A stretch of DNA of 6,665 nt from an uncultured Chloroflexota bacterium (GCA_903904765.1 CAIVEA010000990.1:1-6665), one strand, 5' to 3'; shown: positions 1 to 6,449, counted from the stretch's first letter. The notes: generated from the sequence alone by a model not told the origin. Numbers and translations: made by a program.

Positions 1-19
1 CAGGCACTTAATGACAAAT

Positions 20-48
20 ATGGTAGCACTATCCCCCCGCATGGTCAA
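20..48 (-). promoter_or_regulatory. possible leftward promoter
   Basis: On the minus strand a TTGACC box (plus-strand 43-48) lies 17 nt from TACCAT (plus-strand 20-25). The latter is preceded by TG one base upstream, giving an extended -10 (TGCTACCAT). Transcription would run leftward off the window, into a gene that is not visible. The competing reading is that a rightward reading frame open over 1-102 (stop TAG at 100-102) is the tail of a gene entering from the left. Its third codon positions are AT-richer than those of the cytochrome genes here, so I favour non-coding sequence, but weakly. Confidence 0.3.
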
Positions 49-104
49 GGCAGAATTTGGGATGAATTTGCTACAATCCGCCCTGCGAAATCGCATTTCT
101 AGTC

Positions 105-133
105 TTGAACGCCCTGCCAGCCTATGCTATACT
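105..133 (+). promoter_or_regulatory. promoter of the tRNA-Val gene
   Basis: A TTGAAC -35 box (105-110) and a TATACT -10 box (128-133) are separated by exactly 17 nt, close to the sigma-70 consensus. Transcription would start around 140, a few bases before the mature tRNA 5' end at 148, which is a normal arrangement for a single tRNA gene with a short leader. Confidence 0.7.
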
Positions 134-147
134 CTCCCCAATCACGC

Positions 148-221
<74 letters not shown>

Positions 222-229
222 CACCCACG

Positions 230-260
230 ACACCCACCAATTCGGTGGGTGTTTTGTTTT
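230..260 (+). terminator. rho-independent terminator of the tRNA gene
   Basis: A 9-bp perfect stem, ACACCCACC (230-238) with GGTGGGTGT (244-252), closes a 5-nt loop and is followed by TTTGTTTT. It begins 9 nt after the tRNA end and points in the same direction. There is no T-run on the opposite strand, so it works rightward only. Confidence 0.88.
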
Positions 261-280
261 CCCAACACGGATAACGCAAT

Positions 281-312
281 AAAAAAGCCAATCGCAGTGG
301 ATTGGCTTTTTT
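281..312 (-). terminator. symmetrical terminator of the leftward cytochrome operon
   Basis: A 13-bp perfect stem (281-293 with 300-312) encloses a 6-nt loop, with GCCAATC/GATTGGC at its core and A6/T6 at the base. On the minus strand this gives a GC hairpin followed by TTTTTTATT, 24 nt beyond the stop codon of the last operon gene. Because of the A6/T6 symmetry it should also stop rightward transcripts that escape the first tRNA terminator, so the two converging units are insulated from each other. Confidence 0.85.
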
Positions 313-335
313 GTACAAATGCTTGAGTATGCAAG

Positions 336-1370
336 CTAGTTCTGCGGCTGCGTCAGCCACGCCCACAGATGCACCAGATAACCATCCGGGAGTTCACTCT
401 CGCTGAAGGACGGCATCTGCCCCTTGCCCACACGCACCTGCTCGAAGAAAGCCGCGAAGGAAACGGTCGTCCCACGAATGGCGGGTTCGCCCTTCGTGCC
501 GCCCTCGCCGTTCGCGCCGTGACAGAACGCGCAGCGCAGCGTTCCCCACAGCACTTCGCCAATGTGCGGATCACCCGTTTCCGGCAGCGCCTCCGGTGCG
601 AAAATCACCGTTTCGCGGCGCGGCACGGTGTTGATCGCCGTCTGTTCCGAAGTCAGGAACCATAACAGCCCACCCGCCACCACCGCACCCAGCACAACGG
701 CTACGGGCAGGAACTTCTGCCGACGAGCGCGAATGGCTTCCGCCGAAAGCGCAGGCGCAGGCTGTTCGGCGAAGATATCCGCCCGTTTAGGCCGCCACAA
801 CAGAGCGATACCGAGACGCAGCAGTACCAGCACCCCGATGAATAGCATAGCCTGATCGCTGTGAACGCTACGTGCCGTCGGAATGATACTTCCCGGCAGA
901 ACTTTGGTAGCAGCAATCGGATTCCACAGGACGATACCCGTGATTGCCAGTACCAGCACACTCAGCACGATCAGCAAATATTCGAATTTCAAAATGAACG
1001 GATACGACGCTTTGCCATCGCTACCTGCGAAGTTACTCGCCACCCGCGACAGCAGGGCACGAACGTCGCTTATACCGGGCATCATCGCCCAACCGCGCTC
1101 CATGACGAAGCGGCTGTACAGCACCGCCAACACATGGTAGATCGCTTCGACCAGCAACAATCCGGCGAAAATGCGGTGCATAATGCGGAGGCTTTCAATC
1201 CCACCGCCTAGCACGAACACAATGTCCGCCCACCATGCGGTGGTATAACGCTGCGGCAATCCAGTCAGGATGAGGCCGACGAGTGCCACCGCGACCAGAA
1301 AGCGTTCGACAAGCTGCGAGGTTGACAACCCCGGTCTGATTTGCGGCTCATTTGCAGTCTGCGCTGCCAT
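336..1370 (-). CDS. membrane cytochrome b fused to a one-haem class I cytochrome c
   Basis: The product is 344 residues. Four hydrophobic helices (about 22-40, 62-88, 130-150, 170-192) form a cytochrome b domain resembling the gamma subunits of formate dehydrogenase and the b subunits of quinone-linked bc complexes. Residues 220-240 form a fifth helix. A class I cytochrome c domain follows, with CAFCH at 280-284 and a probable distal Met at 319 in a QMPSF context. Likely b-haem ligands are His65, His79 and His170. The expected helix-1 His is Arg23, and the second helix-4 His is absent, so one of the two usual b haems may be missing. The likely role is exchange of electrons between menaquinol and the c haems of its operon partners, with the c domain outside the cell membrane. 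I start it at 1370 rather than at the longer ATG at 1436, because AGAGG lies 9 nt upstream and the longer form would overlap the preceding gene by 41 bases. It is the last gene of the operon. Confidence 0.88.
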   Translation of the reverse strand: MAAQTANEPQIRPGLSTSQLVERFLVAVALVGLILTGLPQRYTTAWWADIVFVLGGGIESLRIMHRIFAGLLLVEAIYHVLAVLYSRFVMERGWAMMPGISDVRALLSRVASNFAGSDGKASYPFILKFEYLLIVLSVLVLAITGIVLWNPIAATKVLPGSIIPTARSVHSDQAMLFIGVLVLLRLGIALLWRPKRADIFAEQPAPALSAEAIRARRQKFLPVAVVLGAVVAGGLLWFLTSEQTAINTVPRRETVIFAPEALPETGDPHIGEVLWGTLRCAFCHGANGEGGTKGEPAIRGTTVSFAAFFEQVRVGKGQMPSFSESELPDGYLVHLWAWLTQPQN

Positions 1371-1377
1371 CTTACGT

Positions 1378-1384
1378 TCCCTCT
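1378..1384 (-). promoter_or_regulatory. ribosome binding site that fixes the 1370 start
   Basis: The minus strand reads AGAGGGA here, with AGAGG ending 9 nt before the ATG at 1370-1368. The site lies in the 25-nt gap after the preceding stop codon and supports the shorter 344-residue protein. Confidence 0.6.
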
Positions 1385-1395
1385 CTGTAAGCGGC

Positions 1396-2550
1396 TCAGC
1401 CGCGCCGCCGCAGGCGGCGGAACAGGTCAGACACAATGATGATGCTGACGAGGCCGATTGCGACTGGGATTAACACGTTATACAGGTTCTTCAAGAAGTA
1501 CAACACCGGATGCGTTTCGGGCGTAGCCGGATAATGACCGATCCACGCCGCCGAGAAATCGGCGCTAGCATTCGGATGGCACTGGCGGCAAGTGGTCAAC
1601 AGCGTGTTGCGGATGCTGGCAACGCCCTGATCGTCCACCTTCTGGATGTTGTGAACACCGTGACAGTCGAAGCACACGGCCTTGTTGGTCGGCACATCCG
1701 GCGACTCATGTTCAAACAGCGTGATGGTCGAACCATGAAAATCCGCTAGATAACTGTCGAACACCTGTGTGTTGATGTTGTACTTCCCCATCAACTCGCC
1801 ATTGGCATGGCAGGTCGCACATAATTCAGGCGAACCGGTGCGGAACGAAGCCGTTGTCGGGTTCTCGATGTTATGCACGCCATGACAGTCAATACAGGTT
1901 GGCACATCCGGGTTGTTTTCATCCAGCAGCGCGCCGCCATGTACGCTGTTGCGGTACTCGTCAAAGATAGCCCCATGACAGCGCCCGCAAGTGAGCGAGA
2001 TTCGCTGGCGCGGCTCATCCGGCGTTTGAATGTCATGACCGCCATGACAATCCACGCAGGTCGCCGCTTCCAATCGCCCTTCGCGGATGAACTGACCATG
2101 CACGCTGTCCTGCGCCTTCAGATATTGCTCTTCGTGGCAGTTGCGGCACACCGCGTACCGTTCAATCTGGAAATCACGGATGGTCTGGCTGAGTGAAGGT
2201 GGATGCGGATAACGGAAATTCGGATGACAGTCCGAGCAAGCCAGCGCACCTTCCGGGCTAGACGAGCCGTGTACCGAGTTTGCCAGAATGGTCGGGTCAA
2301 TCGTCACCGAGAGCGATTCGCCGCTGGGCAGATGCCACACCTGATCGGGTTTGGTATGGCACAGCAAGCAGTAGGCATCGGATGCCGCGTCAGGAGTGGC
2401 TTCTGCCGCCGTTGACGATGCTTCTGGAGTGGCTTCTGGTGTCGCCTCTGCGCTCTGGCTCTCCTGTGCTGCTACTGCGCTGAACATCATCCCCAATACG
2501 ATCATGAGGATACCCACGAGCAGCAAACCCACTTTTGCTTTGCCAATCAT
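1396..2550 (-). CDS. nine-haem cytochrome c of repeated two-haem modules, C-terminal membrane anchor
   Basis: The product is 384 residues. Residues 1-28 are a signal peptide (two Lys, a hydrophobic core, AVAA near the cleavage site), followed by a linker rich in Ala, Thr, Pro and Glu to about 58. Nine CxxCH motifs start at residues 61, 105, 135, 165, 188, 219, 244, 293 and 321. The order is regular: a CxxCH, then SVHG or DFHG (His94, 151, 204, 272, probable distal ligands), then CxDCH. The last three CxDCH sites are followed by GxHxI. Residues 359-377 form one transmembrane helix ending in an Arg-rich tail, so the haem domain is tethered to the outer face of the membrane. Its ATG overlaps the preceding TGA (ATGA), with AGGAG 9 nt upstream, and a cytochrome b gene follows. 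A multihaem c protein with a C-terminal anchor beside a cytochrome b recalls Cbc-type quinone oxidoreductases such as CbcBA of Geobacter. The electron-conduit role is inferred. Confidence 0.92.
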   Translation of the reverse strand: MIGKAKVGLLLVGILMIVLGMMFSAVAAQESQSAEATPEATPEASSTAAEATPDAASDAYCLLCHTKPDQVWHLPSGESLSVTIDPTILANSVHGSSSPEGALACSDCHPNFRYPHPPSLSQTIRDFQIERYAVCRNCHEEQYLKAQDSVHGQFIREGRLEAATCVDCHGGHDIQTPDEPRQRISLTCGRCHGAIFDEYRNSVHGGALLDENNPDVPTCIDCHGVHNIENPTTASFRTGSPELCATCHANGELMGKYNINTQVFDSYLADFHGSTITLFEHESPDVPTNKAVCFDCHGVHNIQKVDDQGVASIRNTLLTTCRQCHPNASADFSAAWIGHYPATPETHPVLYFLKNLYNVLIPVAIGLVSIIIVSDLFRRLRRRG

Positions 2551-4469
2551 GGGGTTGTCTCCTGCTTGCCTGATTTACTCCGAGACTGTCGTAAGATGAA
2601 GGTGATCCCCCCCACCAGAATAACCCCCACGATACCGAGAATGATGATCGTGATAGGCCGGAAGCCCGTCCGCACCGGAAGCTCCATACCGACAGTAATC
2701 CCCTGATCGGAGGCCGGGGTTAAGGTCGGTGCGGCCGCTTCCGTCGGCTCCAGCGAAGCACCGGGGACGGCCAGCTTGGACAGCAGCTTGGAGGCTTCGT
2801 TCAGCAGTGCGTCCGCATAGGCATAGTTATGCACGCCCAGACTGCCGTCGTTCTGCACAAAAGTCAGCGCCATCACCACGCGGTCATATTCCGCGCTCTC
2901 CGCCGTGCCAGCTTCCGGGGCTGTGACGCTGCCCAGCCGCGCCCGTGCGATGGAAATCCGCGAACGAACCGCCGCCTGCGTATCTTCGATCAACGATTGC
3001 AGATCGGTCGCCGTCAGATTATCGTGGCATTCCGAGCAGGCATCGGGCGGGCTGTCGGCCTCACCGGGGATAACCGGCTTCCACGTATGGTTCGCCAGTG
3101 ATGCGCCGCCCACCGGAACATCCTGCATGTGGCAGGTCACGCAGCGCGGGCCATCTTCCGCTGAGAAATGCACAGAAGGAATGCCGTCTACGCCATCAAT
3201 CACCGCCTGCCCTTCAAACATTTCCTTCACCGGATGATGCACAGGTTGCATCAGATCGGTGTTGGTATGGCACGCAGTACACATCTCATAGGCCGCGCTG
3301 GTGAGTTGGAAGTCCTCGCCCTCAGCCGCCTTGTGCGGGCTGTGGCAGGTGGTACAGGTGATGCAAAACTGGGCGTTCGCCAGCGTTGTCTCTTCTGGCG
3401 GCGAGCCGCTGAGGTCGCCATCAGCATACACGCCGAGGATGCGCTGGGTGAACGAATAATCTCCGCTGTGGCAGGTCACACAGCCATCCGCCGCGCTGGA
3501 ACTCCCCTTCATCGTCTCCAGCGAAGTCGAATGTGCCGACAGCATCCATTCGTTGAACTGCATGTTGTTCAGCCGCCCGTGACCAGATGCATACCACGCA
3601 GCCGGGTCTTCTTCGCCCACCAACTGGAATGCAGTCGGGTCAAGCAGAGTACCGCCGGGGCGATACTGCGTCGAATACGGATGCGCCGAGTCCGGTGTCA
3701 TGCCCTGACTGTGGCACTGACCGCAGATTTGCGCGTCCGGGCTGAGGACAACTGCGCCATGAATGGCGAGCGCCTCTTCATCAGACGGGTTATTGCCGGC
3801 CTTCTTCGCCAAATCCTTGTGGATGCTGCCCGGCCCATGACAGGCTTCGCACTGCACGCCTTCGTCCTGCCAGCGGCTACGGTCAAGGTCTAAGCCCGTG
3901 ACGTGGCAACCCGCGCAGTTATTGGTGAAGTCGTACTCTGGCGCAGGCCACGCTTCAGCCCGTGTATAAGGCCGCCAGACCTGATTCACCACATCCCACT
4001 CGGCAGGCAGAACCGCATACACCCGCTTCTCTACCTCGTAGGCGTAACGCTGCACATAGCGCCCGGAACCAATGGCGAACACGATGTCATCCGCTGTGAA
4101 TGGACGCGGAGCATCTTCGCCGGGAAACTGAACAGTACGCACATCTGCGCCCTGCTCGAAATCTCCGAGGATGGCCTTCTTGCTCTTTTTGACATCCTGA
4201 AGCGCCAGCGAATGGGGGGTTTTAACGTGATCGCGTGCAAGGCCACGATGGCAATCTTCGCAGTCATTTAGCCCGATATACTCTGCCTGTTCAGCAGCAG
4301 CATCTTGCGAGGCTGGAGCAGCAGTGGTGCTGCTCTCATCCGAAGCAGGCGCAGCATCGGTGCTGTCATCCTGTGCGCGGACGGATTGCGTCGGGAGGCT
4401 CATCGCAATACCAAGCGCGATCATGCCGAACCCACATATCAACAACCAAGTTATGATGGTGCGACCCAT
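2547..4469 (-). CDS. nine-haem cytochrome c, c554/NrfA-like, C-terminal membrane anchor
   Basis: The product is 640 residues. It has a signal peptide (1-32, cleavage probably after VRA), an Ala/Ser/Thr-rich linker to about 60, nine CxxCH motifs (residues 70, 185, 207, 249, 330, 372, 397, 443, 478), a Pro/Thr/Ala-rich spacer (about 572-588) and one transmembrane helix (605-626) with a basic tail. The first third matches the cytochrome c554-like multihaem pattern: an early haem, then an IGSGRYVQRY...VLPAEW segment (133-158), then NNCAGCH. The last third, with CVTCHM at 443-448 and GVHNYAYADALL at 545-556, resembles the helical end of NrfA/octahaem cytochromes. No CxxCK catalytic haem is present, so nitrite reductase activity is not supported. 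I start it at 4469, where GGGGA lies 7 nt upstream and a normal signal peptide follows. In-frame starts at 4487 (ATG), 4496 (ATG) and 4520 (TTG) lack a ribosome site. It is the first gene of the operon. Its substrate or partner is unknown. Confidence 0.9.
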   Translation of the reverse strand: MGRTIITWLLICGFGMIALGIAMSLPTQSVRAQDDSTDAAPASDESSTTAAPASQDAAAEQAEYIGLNDCEDCHRGLARDHVKTPHSLALQDVKKSKKAILGDFEQGADVRTVQFPGEDAPRPFTADDIVFAIGSGRYVQRYAYEVEKRVYAVLPAEWDVVNQVWRPYTRAEAWPAPEYDFTNNCAGCHVTGLDLDRSRWQDEGVQCEACHGPGSIHKDLAKKAGNNPSDEEALAIHGAVVLSPDAQICGQCHSQGMTPDSAHPYSTQYRPGGTLLDPTAFQLVGEEDPAAWYASGHGRLNNMQFNEWMLSAHSTSLETMKGSSSAADGCVTCHSGDYSFTQRILGVYADGDLSGSPPEETTLANAQFCITCTTCHSPHKAAEGEDFQLTSAAYEMCTACHTNTDLMQPVHHPVKEMFEGQAVIDGVDGIPSVHFSAEDGPRCVTCHMQDVPVGGASLANHTWKPVIPGEADSPPDACSECHDNLTATDLQSLIEDTQAAVRSRISIARARLGSVTAPEAGTAESAEYDRVVMALTFVQNDGSLGVHNYAYADALLNEASKLLSKLAVPGASLEPTEAAAPTLTPASDQGITVGMELPVRTGFRPITIIILGIVGVILVGGITFILRQSRSKSGKQETTP

Positions 4470-4476
4470 AACGAGT

Positions 4477-4481
4477 TCCCC
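4477..4481 (-). promoter_or_regulatory. ribosome binding site that fixes the 4469 start
   Basis: The minus strand reads GGGGA, 7 nt before the ATG at 4469-4467. None of the three longer in-frame starts has a comparable site, and the 4469 start gives a conventional signal peptide. Confidence 0.55.
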
Positions 4482-4538
4482 AATCATCAGGTACATGCGG
4501 GAAGATCGCCGCTCAAACAAAAAGAAGAAACAAGAAAC

Positions 4539-4553
4539 ACCTCTTAACGAGGT
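4539..4553. repeat. short inverted repeat in the operon leader
   Basis: ACCTC (4539-4543) and GAGGT (4549-4553) form a 5-bp perfect dyad around a 5-nt centre. It lies just downstream of the leftward promoter, inside the untranslated leader of the operon. It could be a weak mRNA hairpin or an operator half-site pair. It is short enough to be a chance occurrence. Confidence 0.25.
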
Positions 4554-4565
4554 TCATCTCTCATA

Positions 4566-4593
4566 AGTGTAATGGATGGGATAGAAGTGGCAA
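4566..4593 (-). promoter_or_regulatory. promoter of the three-gene cytochrome operon
   Basis: The minus strand has TTGCCA (plus 4588-4593, five of six matches to the -35 consensus) and TACACT (plus 4566-4571, four of six to the -10 consensus), separated by 16 nt. Transcription would start near 4559, giving a leader of about 90 nt before the ATG at 4469. Confidence 0.5.
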
Positions 4594-4616
4594 TCATTCG
4601 ATAGCATGATTCGGAT

Positions 4617-4632
4617 TCATCCTGCCGGATGA
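4617..4632. promoter_or_regulatory. dyad in the divergent control region, possible operator
   Basis: TCATCC (4617-4622) and GGATGA (4627-4632) form a perfect 6-bp inverted repeat around TGCC. The dyad lies about 24 nt upstream of the leftward -35 box and next to the candidate rightward -35, which is where a regulator serving both transcription units would bind. No T-run follows, so it is not a terminator. I do not recognise the motif as the site of a named regulator. Confidence 0.35.
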
Positions 4633-4633
4633 T

Positions 4634-4660
4634 TTGTGTCTGGCATAGATATGTTACGAT
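4634..4660 (+). promoter_or_regulatory. possible promoter of the NapC-like cytochrome gene
   Basis: TACGAT (4655-4660), preceded by TG one base upstream, makes an extended -10. TTGTGT (4634-4639) is a weak -35 at a short 15-nt spacing. This is the best rightward candidate in the divergent region, but it is clearly weaker than the leftward promoter. That may mean the gene needs an activator, or that I have picked the wrong boxes. Confidence 0.28.
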
Positions 4661-4750
4661 GACTAGATTAGGGTTCGTCTACACAAATGCACCCGCTGGT
4701 TCTGGTCAGCAGCGGAGTGATGCCAGACAGCGTTACAGGAACGATAAATT

Positions 4751-6421
4751 ATGATGGCATGGCTGAAACGATATATTCCGAGGCGCGGCGCAACGTTCAC
4801 GTATCGCGATCTGCTGCCCATCGGCGCATTATTGGTATTCATCGGCTTGATTCTGTTGGTCGCGCCGCCCATTTGGGAGTACAGCAACTCATCCCAGTTC
4901 TGCGGTGTCACCTGCCACACCATGCCGCCTGAGTATTCGACCTTCCTCGTGTCTCCGCATTCGCGCATTTCCTGCGTGGATTGCCACATCGGACGCGACC
5001 TATTACTGGTACAGTTCTTCCGCAAGGCTGGCCACATGCGCCTGATCGTGGACACCGTTTTGGAGAATTATGAACTCCCCATCCGCACGGCGGAGATGCG
5101 CCCGGCGCGTGAAACCTGCGAAATGTGCCATTCGCCCGAAAAATTCTCGAATGACAGTCTGCAAGTCATCCACACCTTCGACAATAACCGCACCAATGAT
5201 GCCTACGACATCTACTTGCTGATGCACACGGGCGGTAGCCAGCGGCAGGGACAGGGCAAGGGCATCCACTGGCATGTCGAAAACCCCATCACCTACATCG
5301 CACTAGACAAAGAACAGCAGGAAATCCCATGGGTGCGTGTGCAGGCTGCCGATGGCACCATCACCGAATACAACGCCATTAACTCCCCGATTGATACCAG
5401 CAATCTGGATCAATACGAAGTGAAGGAGATGGACTGCATTACCTGCCACAATCGCATCGCCCACAACATCCTGCCGCCCACCCGTGCGGTGGATGAGGCG
5501 CTGCAAATGGGCGACATCTCGCAGGATATTCCGTTCATCCGGGCGCGGGCGGTGGATCTGCTCTCGGCACGCTATGTGAATACCGAAGATGCGGTCAAGG
5601 CATTCGAGTCGCTGAATGAGTATTACAGCACCAACTACTCCGAATTTTATGCGACCGGCAAAGACCAGATAACCGCCGCCATCGCGGTACTGGAACGCCT
5701 GTACAAAGACAGCAACTATCCCGAACAGTTGTTGAGCTACGACACGCATCCGAACAACGTCGGCCATCGCGACTCGGCGGGCTGCTTCCGTTGCCATGAC
5801 GGTGAACACTTCAGTTCGACAGGCGAAGTCATCCGTTTGGAATGCAACCTGTGCCACACCATCCCGACCATTGTGCGCCCCAACCAGATCGAACCAACTC
5901 TGCCGCTGACCACTGGCATCGAACCGCAGAGCCATCTGGACACGACATGGATTAGCCGCCACCCGACGGCCTTCGATGCCAGTTGTTCCAACTGCCACAC
6001 TACCGCCAACCCCGGCGGCATTGACAACAGCAGTTTCTGTTCCAACAGCGCCTGTCATGGTTCATCATGGAAGTATGCGGGCTTTAACGCACCCGGTCTG
6101 GCAACCATTCTCGGCATCTATCAGGTGACTGCCCCGCCGCTGCTGGAGGACTTCAACGGCGAACCGACCTACGCCATTCTACAACCGCTGTTCGTACAAC
6201 AGTGTAGTGCCTGTCACGGGCAAAACCCGACCAACGGCCTGCGTGTCACCGACTACGACAGCATCATCGCAGGCAGCGATAGCGGCGCAGTGCTGATCGC
6301 CGGCGATCCCAAGAACAGCAAGATGTACAAAGTGTTGATCGGCGGTCACTTCGCGCAACTCAGCGATCATCAGATTGACCTGCTCAAGACGTGGATTGCG
6401 AACGGCCTGAAGAAAGAATAG
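4751..6421 (+). CDS. NapC/NirT-type nine-haem cytochrome with a C-terminal PSCyt1-like domain
   Basis: The product is 556 residues. A basic N-terminus and one uncleaved helix (about 21-40) anchor it, as in NapC/NrfH quinol dehydrogenases. Haem 1 is CGVTCHTM (51-58), a CX3CH motif whose Met58 stands where NrfH has its Met haem ligand. CVDCH (75), CEMCH (123) and CITCH (229) would complete a NapC-like four-haem head, with the conserved-looking GIHWHVENP segment (171-179) between the third and fourth. Further motifs are CFRCH (345), CNLCH (365), CSNCH (412), CSNSACH (430, CX4CH) and CSACH (485). The last lies in a small domain (about 470-556) ending in a TWIANG helix like planctomycete-type c domains, but with GGHFAQ where MPP is usual. 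The likely role is taking electrons from menaquinol and passing them along its haem chain outside the membrane. AGGA lies 10 nt before the ATG. The gene is transcribed divergently from the cytochrome operon and ends at its own terminator, so it is monocistronic. Confidence 0.92.
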   Translation: MMAWLKRYIPRRGATFTYRDLLPIGALLVFIGLILLVAPPIWEYSNSSQFCGVTCHTMPPEYSTFLVSPHSRISCVDCHIGRDLLLVQFFRKAGHMRLIVDTVLENYELPIRTAEMRPARETCEMCHSPEKFSNDSLQVIHTFDNNRTNDAYDIYLLMHTGGSQRQGQGKGIHWHVENPITYIALDKEQQEIPWVRVQAADGTITEYNAINSPIDTSNLDQYEVKEMDCITCHNRIAHNILPPTRAVDEALQMGDISQDIPFIRARAVDLLSARYVNTEDAVKAFESLNEYYSTNYSEFYATGKDQITAAIAVLERLYKDSNYPEQLLSYDTHPNNVGHRDSAGCFRCHDGEHFSSTGEVIRLECNLCHTIPTIVRPNQIEPTLPLTTGIEPQSHLDTTWISRHPTAFDASCSNCHTTANPGGIDNSSFCSNSACHGSSWKYAGFNAPGLATILGIYQVTAPPLLEDFNGEPTYAILQPLFVQQCSACHGQNPTNGLRVTDYDSIIAGSDSGAVLIAGDPKNSKMYKVLIGGHFAQLSDHQIDLLKTWIANGLKKE

Positions 6422-6449
6422 GCCACTACCCTCATCACAACATCCCTAC

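Noticed and set aside
1..102. Open rightward frame ending at TAG 100-102, possibly the tail of a gene entering from the left
   Set aside because: Only 33 codons are visible, with AT-rich third positions unlike the other genes, and a plausible leftward promoter overlaps it. There is not enough to call it a gene.
310..336. Palindrome TTTGTACAAA (310-319) and a 5-bp hairpin at 321-336
   Set aside because: They are short, AT-rich or weak, and lie between a stop codon and a strong terminator. No function is needed to explain them.
1371..1436. Longer N-terminus for the cytochrome b/c protein, starting at 1436
   Set aside because: It would overlap the preceding gene by 41 bases, lacks a ribosome site and adds a Cys-containing stretch ahead of the first helix. 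The 1370 ATG has a good site.
3168..3893. A 241-codon open frame on the plus strand
   Set aside because: It is antisense to the nine-haem gene 4469-2547, is rich in Arg and His as expected of a shadow frame, and has no motif.
2547..4469. Ammonia-forming nitrite reductase (NrfA) or hydroxylamine oxidoreductase
   Set aside because: There is no CxxCK haem, no HAO-type context and a different N-terminal architecture. Only the C-terminal helical part is reminiscent.
4470..4520. Longer N-terminus for the 640-residue cytochrome (TTG at 4520, ATG at 4496 or 4487)
   Set aside because: None of these starts has a ribosome site, and the added residues would spoil a normal signal peptide.
5303..6058. 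A 251-codon open frame on the minus strand
   Set aside because: It lies entirely inside and antisense to the NapC-like gene, whose nine haem motifs make it certain. It has no recognisable domain.
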